In this document: positions 56,296 through 63,604 of the stretch, piece by piece
Position numbering within the stretch: position 1 is the first letter of the stretch
How the letters are laid out: each line of letters opens with the position of its first letter
The notes under the pieces: model-generated
The model's input: the letters and a program-made list of their open reading frames with translations, nothing else
Database searches by the model: none
What the model was told of the DNA's origin: nothing
Translations under genes and position numbers: made by a program
Origin: Shewanella cyperi
GTDB lineage: Bacteria; Pseudomonadota; Gammaproteobacteria; Enterobacterales; Shewanellaceae
Assembly (NCBI RefSeq): GCF_017354985.1
Contig: NZ_CP071501.1
Location: 3,077,001 to 3,141,000, forward strand
Direction: 5' to 3'
DNA: 64,000 nucleotides

Positions 56296-56616
56296 TGTTT
56301 TCTGCCCCGTTGAAATCCTATAAAGAATGATGTGCAGTTTTGGGTTCGTCTGACTCTTGATTGAATCAACTTGCTTGCCAACATCAATTGCTCGCAGCAA
56401 TTGTTTACCCCAAGATTATGGCGTTGAACTTATAATAATTATAAAAAGCCAGTCCCAACTGTGCAGACCGCCACGCCATTGACGCAGGCAGCCATACCAC
56501 TCTGATTAACCAGCTGGGCATTACCAAGATTGTCCTGGCTGCGCTTAAAACAATGTCCTGTGTATTTTGTCTGTTCATTCCGGTCGCAGAAGAGAACAAA
56601 TTGGGAGACCACCTGA
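56296..56616. other. Gene-free stretch between valS and the first diguanylate cyclase
   Basis: About 320 bases, moderately AT-rich, with no convincing gene, tRNA or strong hairpin. A minus-strand frame overlaps the start of the cyclase gene and is not credible. It presumably holds the cyclase promoter. Confidence 0.4.
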
Positions 56617-58380
56617 TTGAAGTTGAGGCCTTTGCCCAAGCTGTTGTTCTTGTTGCTCATCTGGATACTCCAGTGTGGCGGCAATCTTGCCGTGGCCGAA
56701 GATTGGCAGTCACGACTCAAGACTGCCGATAAGATCCGCTCCAGCGATCCCAAAGAATTCAGCAGGCAACTGAGTGACATCCGCGCCCATAAAGAGCAGC
56801 TTTCCCCTACCGAACAGGACTACTTTGAGCACCTGCAAGCCTACGAACTGATCTTCAAGGGCGACTTTCCAACGGCCCTGGCCATATATGAAAAACTGGC
56901 GAAAAACTCAGTCAATACAGAGATTAAATTTCGATCACAACTTTCCCTTATTAACGTCTATGCCATACAGCATCGCTGGAATGAAGGACTCGCGGCCTTA
57001 GATAATGCCCTGACGCTATTGCCCTCCATCAAAAATGAACAGCTAAAGGAGTCTGGCTTAGGGGTCGCGGGTATCTTTTACAACCAGCTTGGTCAATATG
57101 ACCTGGGCCTGGAATACAGCGCCCAGTTGGCGAACGTCTCTAAAGATAAACGTAATCAATGCATAGCAGCCCAGTTAAGATTTGAATCCTTAATCATGCT
57201 GGAGCCAAGCGAGGATTACCGGCAACAATATCAACAGGCCGCCCGTACATGCTATGTGGCAAGAGAAAAGGTCTTAAAGAACGTGATAACACACAATTAC
57301 GCCAAACACTTACTGGAGACCAAGGCGCAACCGCAGGCGGCGAGAAAGCTGCTGGAAGATAATTTTGAGGAAGTGAAGGAAGGCCACTATGCGCCCATTA
57401 TCGCCATATTTCAAAGCCTGTTGGCCACGGCGCATTGGCAGCTTGGCGAAGCGGAGCAGGCCTTTACCCTGGCACAGGGTGTCGTCAATGACGCCTCATA
57501 CGCCAACACCATGGAAGCCCAGACCCTGGCCCTGAAAGTGCTGTATGACTACTACCTCAAGCAAGGCGACAGCGCCCAAGCCCTGAACTCCTACGTCAAA
57601 TATGCAGCGGCCGACAAGGCTTCTCTGGATGAAGTCACAACCAAGACCCTGGCCTTTCAGTTGGCGCGGCATCAAAGCCTGGAGCAGCAGAACAAACTCA
57701 AGCTGCTGGATCAGCAGAACAGTCTGCTGCGGGTGCAGCAGCATCTTGCCAGGACAGAAACCTTCAACAATCACCTGTTGATAGCCCTGCTCTTTTGCGC
57801 TGCGCTGGGCCTCGGCGCTTGGGGCTGGCATTCCTGGCAGAATCAGCAACGTCTGCGCCGATTGGCCGAGTATGACAGCCTCACCGGCCTGCTCAGTCGC
57901 GGCCACTTTATCCAGGTGGCTAGGGCGGCGGTATCCTATGCCCAAACGCTGGGAGCGCCAATCAGCTGTATCATGCTCGACGTGGATCAATTCAAGCGCA
58001 TTAACGATACACAAGGCCATGCCATTGGCGACTGGGCGCTGCAGACAGTCGCCCGGGTTTGCCGCGACACCTGCCGTGAACACGATGTCATAGGCCGCAT
58101 CGGTGGCGAGGAAATCTGTTTCTTGCTGCCAGAGTGCAGCGAGGACAATGCCGCCCAACTGGCCGAGTCCCTGCGCCGGGCTCTTGCAGAGATAGACACA
58201 GGCAGCAGCGGCCACGAATTCAACCTCAGCGCCAGCTTTGGTGTCAGCAGTTCGGCAGTTTCGGGCTATCGGCTTCAAGCACTGATGCAAAATGCCGATC
58301 GCGCCATGTATCAGGCCAAACAAGATGGCCGCAATCGGGTTAGTACCCATCAAAAAATGGCTCAAGCACTGGAGTCATGA
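56617..58380 (+). CDS. Membrane diguanylate cyclase with periplasmic TPR-like domain (copy 1)
   Basis: This 587-residue protein has a signal/TM segment (LPKLLFLLLIWILQCGG), about 330 residues of helical TPR-like repeats (FPTALAIYEKLAKNS, NEGLAALDNALTLL), a coiled stretch, a TM helix (LLIALLFCAALGLGAWGW) and a GGDEF domain. The domain starts YDSLTGLLSRGHF, with LDVDQFKRIND for metal binding. The signature reads GGEEI rather than GGEEF/GGDEF, so activity is likely but uncertain. Translation begins at TTG, directly after an in-frame stop, with GGGAG nine bases upstream. A close paralogue lies at 61850. Confidence 0.88.
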   Translation: MKLRPLPKLLFLLLIWILQCGGNLAVAEDWQSRLKTADKIRSSDPKEFSRQLSDIRAHKEQLSPTEQDYFEHLQAYELIFKGDFPTALAIYEKLAKNSVNTEIKFRSQLSLINVYAIQHRWNEGLAALDNALTLLPSIKNEQLKESGLGVAGIFYNQLGQYDLGLEYSAQLANVSKDKRNQCIAAQLRFESLIMLEPSEDYRQQYQQAARTCYVAREKVLKNVITHNYAKHLLETKAQPQAARKLLEDNFEEVKEGHYAPIIAIFQSLLATAHWQLGEAEQAFTLAQGVVNDASYANTMEAQTLALKVLYDYYLKQGDSAQALNSYVKYAAADKASLDEVTTKTLAFQLARHQSLEQQNKLKLLDQQNSLLRVQQHLARTETFNNHLLIALLFCAALGLGAWGWHSWQNQQRLRRLAEYDSLTGLLSRGHFIQVARAAVSYAQTLGAPISCIMLDVDQFKRINDTQGHAIGDWALQTVARVCRDTCREHDVIGRIGGEEICFLLPECSEDNAAQLAESLRRALAEIDTGSSGHEFNLSASFGVSSSAVSGYRLQALMQNADRAMYQAKQDGRNRVSTHQKMAQALES

Positions 58381-58781
58381 CAGTTACAGTTTCAATTCCA
58401 TCAGGTACTTTAGAGGTTCTGCTATATGATTCGCGACCTGCGAACAGACGGCTAATTCGTTTGTGCCCAGGGCACACATTTCAAATAGCCTCATTTGGCT
58501 GGGATTGGATTTTGAACAGCATTAAGCTTTGCTTTCTTACTGCTTTGCTTTCTTACTGCTTAGCTTTCTTACTGCTTTGCTTTTTCACTGCTTAGCTTTT
58601 CCCCGTTTAGCTTTACCGCGCAACACCCCTTATTGGCGATAGTTTCAGCAGCCTGCCAAGCCCATGACCGGGGTACTGGCGCGACCAGCGCCGAATAGCT
58701 TGACACCCAGGGTAAGCTTTGCAATAACGGTTTCTTATTCAAATAGATAACCAGTCGACAATAAGACATTGGCAGTATGGC
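58381..58781. promoter_or_regulatory. Intergenic region before the shewasin gene
   Basis: This is 400 bases with no gene. It holds a 15-base palindrome, TGTGCCC-A-GGGCACA (58462-58476), the 16-base tandem repeat at 58526-58604, and probably the promoter of the shewasin/borosin genes. Confidence 0.4.
58526..58604. repeat. 16-base tandem repeat, about 4.7 copies
   Basis: Copies start at 58526, 58542, 58558, 58574 and 58590. The first two are identical (GCTTTGCTTTCTTACT); the third and fifth have GCTTA in place of GCTTT, and the fourth TTTTTCACT. On the plus strand it is a pyrimidine-rich run of T, C and G with few A. Confidence 0.9.
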
Positions 58782-60185
58782 ATGACGGACACGCTTCAAA
58801 ACAATAGTGCTTCTTCCGAGCAGTCGGCACAGGCCAACACCCGGGTGCTTGCCCTGCCGCTGACCAATGTGCTGGCCGAGGGCGGCTACAGCGCCGCCGT
58901 GCGCCTTGGCAGTCAGCAGACCAAGGTGAATCTCATCATAGACACGGGCAGCTCTACCCTGGTGGTGCACGAAAACCGCTATCAACCCAAGGACGACAAA
59001 GACTTGAGCGCCACGATGCTGGCCCAGGAGGTTTGCTACGGTCAGGGCGGTTGGCTGGGGCCGGTTATCCATACCCGCTTTGAGACCCTGGACGCCGGGC
59101 TTGAGGCCATGCCGCTGGCCCTGGTGCATGCCGAAGCCGAGCACAGCTTCCTCGATTGTGACGGTATCTGGGGCATGGCCTATCACAGTCTCAACCGTGG
59201 CTATAACATGGAGTCGTACCTGACAGAGCACGGCGCCGATCCCAGGCTCACCTTTCCCTGGCCCTTTCCGGAAAGCGGGCATCCGCTCTTCCAAACCGAG
59301 CTTAATGACTTCAAACAGTTGCTGAGCGGCATGCCGGAGCAGGATGTTCCCACCGCCTTTACCCAGATGGAGCAACAGGGCGTGGTAAGCAATCGCTTCG
59401 CCTTTATCGCCCGCCGCTCAAGCATTCACTATACAAAAACCGACATGAGCCGCGAACAATTGGCCCTGGACCCACTTAACCAGGGCTGGCTTATCCTTGG
59501 CGGCGATGAACGCCTGAGCCAGCACTTCGAGGGCGACTTCACCGACCTCAAACTTGTCCACGACAGGTATTACAACGTCAATCTGCTGGGGCTCAGCCTG
59601 GTATTGCACGGCAAGCCGGTGTCCGGGTTCGAGGCCATCAGCGTACCGAGCGCAGTAGAAGCGGGGCTCAGCCGCGGCTCCAGCAACGCCATACTCGACA
59701 CAGGCGCTTCCCTGCTGGCGCTGCCGGCCCAGGCCTTCAACGAAGTCATTGCCGGTTTCAAGCAGACCGTGCCCAATGCCGAAGCGCTGCTGGAGCCTTT
59801 TCTCGGCGACATGACGCAGATAAAGCAAGCCCAGGCCGAGGGCATTGACATGCAACAGCTGGATCTCAGCCAATGGCCGACGCTGCAATTTCATTTTGAG
59901 GGCGTCGACAGCCCAAGCGAAAGCGTTAGCGCGAGCATTAAAGAAAGCGTCAATGTAGGTGAAAGCACGCCCAAGGCAATTCTATGCTGTCCGCCCCACT
60001 GCTACTGGCAGCTCAACAGCCCCGCCCCCGGCCGTGCCGTGTTTAAACTGATGGGCCAGCTGCCAAACTGGCCCGCCCAAAGCATACTGGGTTTGCCGCT
60101 GCTGAGCGCCTACTTTGTGCTGTTCCAGCGCGATAAGGGTGAATTCGGTCAGGTGCGCTTTGCCAAGCCCAAGGTGACACCATGA
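58782..60185 (+). CDS. Pepsin-like aspartic protease (shewasin type, family A1)
   Basis: This 467-residue protein has both catalytic motifs of a two-lobed pepsin: LIIDTGSSTLVV (Asp54) and AILDTGASLLALP (Asp306), plus DGIWGMAY and GWLILGGDE, equivalents of pepsin's DGILGLAY and FGG motifs. No signal peptide is present, so it should be cytoplasmic, as described for shewasin A of Shewanella amazonensis. A1 proteases are rare in bacteria. Its stop overlaps the next gene by four bases. Being upstream of a RiPP-like methylase/precursor pair, it is a candidate for leader removal; that is inference from position only. Confidence 0.9.
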   Translation: MTDTLQNNSASSEQSAQANTRVLALPLTNVLAEGGYSAAVRLGSQQTKVNLIIDTGSSTLVVHENRYQPKDDKDLSATMLAQEVCYGQGGWLGPVIHTRFETLDAGLEAMPLALVHAEAEHSFLDCDGIWGMAYHSLNRGYNMESYLTEHGADPRLTFPWPFPESGHPLFQTELNDFKQLLSGMPEQDVPTAFTQMEQQGVVSNRFAFIARRSSIHYTKTDMSREQLALDPLNQGWLILGGDERLSQHFEGDFTDLKLVHDRYYNVNLLGLSLVLHGKPVSGFEAISVPSAVEAGLSRGSSNAILDTGASLLALPAQAFNEVIAGFKQTVPNAEALLEPFLGDMTQIKQAQAEGIDMQQLDLSQWPTLQFHFEGVDSPSESVSASIKESVNVGESTPKAILCCPPHCYWQLNSPAPGRAVFKLMGQLPNWPAQSILGLPLLSAYFVLFQRDKGEFGQVRFAKPKVTP

Positions 60186-60691
60186 GTACTTTGACCTCAA
60201 CCAGGCTCAGCCTCAGGCCCATGGATGAGACGGACGAAACCTTGTTCATGGAGCTGTTCTGCTCGGATAACATCATGGCCAACATAGGTGCCAGTTTTGG
60301 CGAGGACAGGGCCAAAAGAGCCTTTGCCAAGACCTTGAAGGTCAGCAGAACTGAAGGTTCCGAAACCAAGTGCTGGACCATTTTCATTAAGCATGAGCCA
60401 CAGGCGCTTGGCATTATCTCCTTTTCTGCACTGGGCAAGTCTTTGGGGGCTGACATTGGCATCATGCTCAGTCGCCATGCCCAAGGAAAGCTCGTCGCCG
60501 ATGAGGCTGTGGTCTTACTGGCACAACATGGATTTAACAGCATGGGGCTGGCACACATCAGGGCGGAATTTATGGCTAGCAATCTGGCTACAAAACGTAT
60601 TACCCGCAAGCTGAAGTTTACCGAGCCGCAGCCGCTGGCCGACAAAGAAGGTTGGCAACAGTGCTTTCTATACCCTCGATTAGCCAATTAA
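60182..60691 (+). CDS. GNAT acetyltransferase (RimJ/RimL type) coupled to the shewasin gene
   Basis: The 169-residue protein starts TSTRLSLRPMDETDETLFMELF, as RimJ/RimL-like enzymes do. It contains the ALGIISFSAL strand, an acetyl-CoA region around MLSRHAQGKLVADEAV, and the family's end pattern AEFMASNLATKRITRKLKF. Related enzymes acetylate N-termini or small molecules. It is translationally coupled (ATGA) to the pepsin-like protease and lies 60 bases before the methylase gene. A role in modifying the peptide is possible but unproven. Confidence 0.85.
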   Translation: MSTLTSTRLSLRPMDETDETLFMELFCSDNIMANIGASFGEDRAKRAFAKTLKVSRTEGSETKCWTIFIKHEPQALGIISFSALGKSLGADIGIMLSRHAQGKLVADEAVVLLAQHGFNSMGLAHIRAEFMASNLATKRITRKLKFTEPQPLADKEGWQQCFLYPRLAN

Positions 60692-60751
60692 GAGTTTCAA
60701 ATACATCTAAATGCTGATAACTTCCGATACAATTAACTACAACAAGATAAC

Positions 60752-61615
60752 ATGACCCAAGTGCAAGGCAGCCTCACCTGTGTCGGCATCGGTATGATGC
60801 TCGGTGCCCACCTAAGCCCCATAGCCCGCAGCCATATAGAACAGGCCGATGTGGTGTTCTCCGGCGTCTCCGACGGTTTCGTCGAGCTCTGGCTCAAGGA
60901 GCTGAACAAGGATGTGCGCAGCCTGCAGTCCCTCTATGGCGAGGGCAAGTCGCGTAACATCACCTACCGCGAGATGGTGGAAGTGATGCTGGCCGAGGTT
61001 CGCTTGGGTAAAAAAGTGGTCGGGGCCTTCTACGGTCATCCCGGCATTTTCGCCAAATCGCCACACGAGGCGGTGGCCCTGGCTAAAAGCGAAGGTTTCG
61101 AGGCCAAGATGCTGCCTGGCATCAGCTCCGAAGACTGCCTCTATGCGGATCTGGGACTCGACCCCGGTAAAGTGGGCTGTCAGCACTTCGAGACCACCCA
61201 GCTGATGCTTTACCAGAGGCGAATCGATCCCACGGCGCTCTTGGTGCTGTGGCAACCGGCCTTGGCCGGCGATCTGGAACTGGGAATACGCCCTACCGGC
61301 CGCGCCGAACGCCAGTTGCTGGTAGACCTGCTGGCACTGGACTACCCGCTGGAGCACGAGTGCATTCTTTATGAGGCCGCCACCATGCCGCTGCAATCCG
61401 GGCGTATAGAGCGTTTGCCACTGAAAGACCTGCCCCTTGCCAAGCTTGAGCTGCACACCACCCTGGTGCTGCCGCCGCGCGGCAAACTCAAACCCAACAA
61501 CGAAATGCGCGCTAAACTTGAGGCTCTGTCCAAGGCGCGCAGAGAAGGAAAACCCATGGGTGACACTGCACAGGTGTTGCCCTTCTCTGCAATAAAGGAA
61601 AGGAAGAGACAATGA
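60752..61615 (+). CDS. Borosin-type peptide backbone alpha-N-methyltransferase (split)
   Basis: This 287-residue SAM-dependent enzyme has the tetrapyrrole-methylase fold: SLTCVGIGMMLGAHLS, GAFYGHPGIF (residues 91-100) and LPGISSEDCLYADLGLDPG (121-139). In place of a porphyrin pocket it carries Y62, R68 and Y72 in LYGEGKSRNITY, the same spacing as the catalytic Tyr-Arg-Tyr of omphalotin methyltransferase. It also resembles the stand-alone SonM of Shewanella oneidensis. Such enzymes add methyl groups to backbone amides of a separate precursor peptide. The next gene, overlapping by four bases, has the look of that precursor. A porphyrin-type substrate cannot be excluded without alignment. Confidence 0.85.
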   Translation: MTQVQGSLTCVGIGMMLGAHLSPIARSHIEQADVVFSGVSDGFVELWLKELNKDVRSLQSLYGEGKSRNITYREMVEVMLAEVRLGKKVVGAFYGHPGIFAKSPHEAVALAKSEGFEAKMLPGISSEDCLYADLGLDPGKVGCQHFETTQLMLYQRRIDPTALLVLWQPALAGDLELGIRPTGRAERQLLVDLLALDYPLEHECILYEAATMPLQSGRIERLPLKDLPLAKLELHTTLVLPPRGKLKPNNEMRAKLEALSKARREGKPMGDTAQVLPFSAIKERKRQ

Positions 61616-61857
61616 ACCAAGCCATTCAATTTTTGGTAAAACTCGGCAGCGATGCCTCACTGCAATCTCAGGAAGCCCTGGCCAAGCTGCCGGTACACAT
61701 TGTTGCCATGATCGAAGCCAAAGACATTGAAGCCCTGAAAGCCGAGCTGGATGTGGTGCCAGATGTTGTATGTGTTATGGTTCCAGCAGAAGATGAAGAC
61801 TCAGATCAAGATGAAGATGGTGAAAACCAAAATCAGCAAAGTGTTGTAAATGCTTAA
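61612..61857 (+). CDS. Putative split-borosin precursor peptide
   Basis: This 81-residue peptide has its ATG overlapping the methylase stop (ATGA), with GGAAGAG ahead of it. Residues 1-47 look like a helical borosin-binding leader (AIQFLVKLGSDASLQSQEAL, then IEAKDIEALKAEL), comparable in layout to SonA (FFTQLGQDAQL; GDMEKLKTL). Residues 48-58 (VVPDVVCVMVP) form a short beta-prone valine-rich core of the type that is N-methylated. An acidic tail (DEDSDQDEDGE) and a polar C-terminus follow. There is no signal peptide. The core boundaries are inferred. It overlaps the following gene by eight bases. Confidence 0.8.
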   Translation: MNQAIQFLVKLGSDASLQSQEALAKLPVHIVAMIEAKDIEALKAELDVVPDVVCVMVPAEDEDSDQDEDGENQNQQSVVNA

Positions 61858-63604
61858 AAATGTAAAAAAGCTCATTCAGAGCATAATACTTTTCCTCCTG
61901 GTTTCGGTACCTGCCGAAGCCGGAGGTTTTATGCCGCTGCTGAAAGAAGCAGATTCTCTTAGATCAAGCGACTTTAGTAGTTTCACTGAAAAGCTGAATG
62001 CATTGAAAGTTCATGAGCAAGAATTTTCATTAGAGGAAAAAGATTATTTCCTCTATCTAACGGCTTACCAACATTCCTTTAGAGGAGAGTTCGAGCAAGC
62101 AATTAATCTATACGACAATTTAGCAAATTCAACTAGGGATGAAAATTTGAAGTTGAGAGCTAAATTATCCATGGTTAATATTTACGCAGTTAATCAGGAG
62201 TGGGTAAAAGGTCTTGCACAATTAAGGGCGATACTTGAAGTTCTCCCTAATATAGAAGACAAGAAAACTTATGAAAATGCGCTGGCAATTGTTGCTGTAT
62301 TTTATAATAATCTCGGCCAATATCAACTAGGAAAAAACTATAGTCAGCAGCTAATGGATTTTACTGATAATCCTCGAAGCCAATGTCTTGCACAGCAATT
62401 AAACTTACAGTCAAGAATTAAGCTTGAGATTATTGACGAAAAGTCAGATATTTTTGAAAAAGCAATTACAGCGTGCCGAAGTGCAAATGAAACTGTCATG
62501 ACTAGTGCGATAATAGCGTACCAAACAGAACTATATCTTAACAAGCAACCTGACATCGCACAAAAAATAGCAGAAGAACAATTAGCAGAACTAAAGAGGG
62601 CTAACTATGCCCCAATGCTCGCCCAATACTATTCTTTACTAAGCAAAATATATTTAAATTTAAAAAAATATTCAATGGCATTTGAATACGCTGAAAAAAC
62701 ACTAAAGGAAAACAAACAAGCTCCAAGTAGCGAACCAAATATACGTGCTTATTATGTTTTGTATGAGTATTACAGGGAAAAATCTAATTTATCGTTAGCC
62801 TTAGATGTTTATATAAAATATTCTGAAGCAGATAAAGCTTATCTTGATGAAATAAAGACCAAGACCCTGGCGTTTCAGATTGCGGAACACCAGAGCATTG
62901 AACAACAAAACAAGATAGCCCTGCTCGATGAGCAGAATAAAGTACTCAAGGTGCAGCAGCAGCTGGATCAGGCCGAGGCCTTTAACAACCGATTGCTGAT
63001 CGCCGCGCTGTTATGTGCCGCCCTGGGGCTCGGCAGTTGGGGCTGGCATTCCTGGCAAAGCCAGAAGCGGCTTAGGCAACTGGCGGAATATGACAGCCTC
63101 ACGGGCCTGTTCAGTCGCGGCCACTTCAGCCAGGTGGCCCAGGCCGCTGTATCCTATGCCCAGGTGCTGGGCGCGCCGGTAAGCTGCATACTGCTGGACG
63201 TGGACAAGTTCAAACGCATCAACGATACCCTGGGCCATGCCACCGGCGACTGGGCGCTGCAAACCGTCGCTAGGGTGTGCCGTGAAACCTGCCGCGAACA
63301 CGAGGTCATAGGCCGCATCGGTGGCGAGGAATTCTGCTTTGTGCTGTCGGAATGCAGCGAGGAGAATGCCGCCCAGCTGGCCGAATCCCTGCGCCGGGCC
63401 CTGACCGAGGTGGACACCAGCAGCAGCGGCCACGACTTCAACCTCAGCGCCAGCTTTGGGGTCAGCAGCTCCAACAGCTCCGGCTATGACCTCGCCGTGC
63501 TGATGCAAAACGCCGACCGCGCCATGTACGACGCCAAACACAGCGGCCGCAATAAGGTGTGTATCTATCAGGACGGTGAACAGGAAGAAGTCCTGCAATC
63601 CTGA
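61850..63604 (+). CDS. Membrane diguanylate cyclase with periplasmic TPR-like domain (copy 2)
   Basis: This 584-residue paralogue of the gene at 56617 has a signal segment (LIQSIILFLLVSVPAEA), TPR-like periplasmic repeats, a TM helix near residues 382-402 (LLCAALGLGSWGWHSW) and a GGDEF domain with YDSLTGLFSRGHF, LDVDKFKRIND and an intact GGEEF. It should make cyclic-di-GMP. The first ~335 codons are AT-rich and diverged, while from about 62862 onward sequence and composition match copy 1 closely, suggesting conversion or a composite gene. Its ATG lies inside the precursor gene, so translation is coupled. Confidence 0.9.
   Translation: MLKNVKKLIQSIILFLLVSVPAEAGGFMPLLKEADSLRSSDFSSFTEKLNALKVHEQEFSLEEKDYFLYLTAYQHSFRGEFEQAINLYDNLANSTRDENLKLRAKLSMVNIYAVNQEWVKGLAQLRAILEVLPNIEDKKTYENALAIVAVFYNNLGQYQLGKNYSQQLMDFTDNPRSQCLAQQLNLQSRIKLEIIDEKSDIFEKAITACRSANETVMTSAIIAYQTELYLNKQPDIAQKIAEEQLAELKRANYAPMLAQYYSLLSKIYLNLKKYSMAFEYAEKTLKENKQAPSSEPNIRAYYVLYEYYREKSNLSLALDVYIKYSEADKAYLDEIKTKTLAFQIAEHQSIEQQNKIALLDEQNKVLKVQQQLDQAEAFNNRLLIAALLCAALGLGSWGWHSWQSQKRLRQLAEYDSLTGLFSRGHFSQVAQAAVSYAQVLGAPVSCILLDVDKFKRINDTLGHATGDWALQTVARVCRETCREHEVIGRIGGEEFCFVLSECSEENAAQLAESLRRALTEVDTSSSGHDFNLSASFGVSSSNSSGYDLAVLMQNADRAMYDAKHSGRNKVCIYQDGEQEEVLQS

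Noticed and set aside
58526..58604. CRISPR array
   Set aside because: The repeat unit is only 16 bases, directly adjacent with no spacers, and no cas gene is in the window.
60752..61615. Annotation as an ordinary tetrapyrrole (uroporphyrinogen/precorrin) methylase
   Set aside because: The fold is shared, but the Tyr-Arg-Tyr spacing, resemblance to SonM, and the coupled small peptide with a hydrophobic core fit the borosin branch; no cobalamin or sirohaem genes are nearby.
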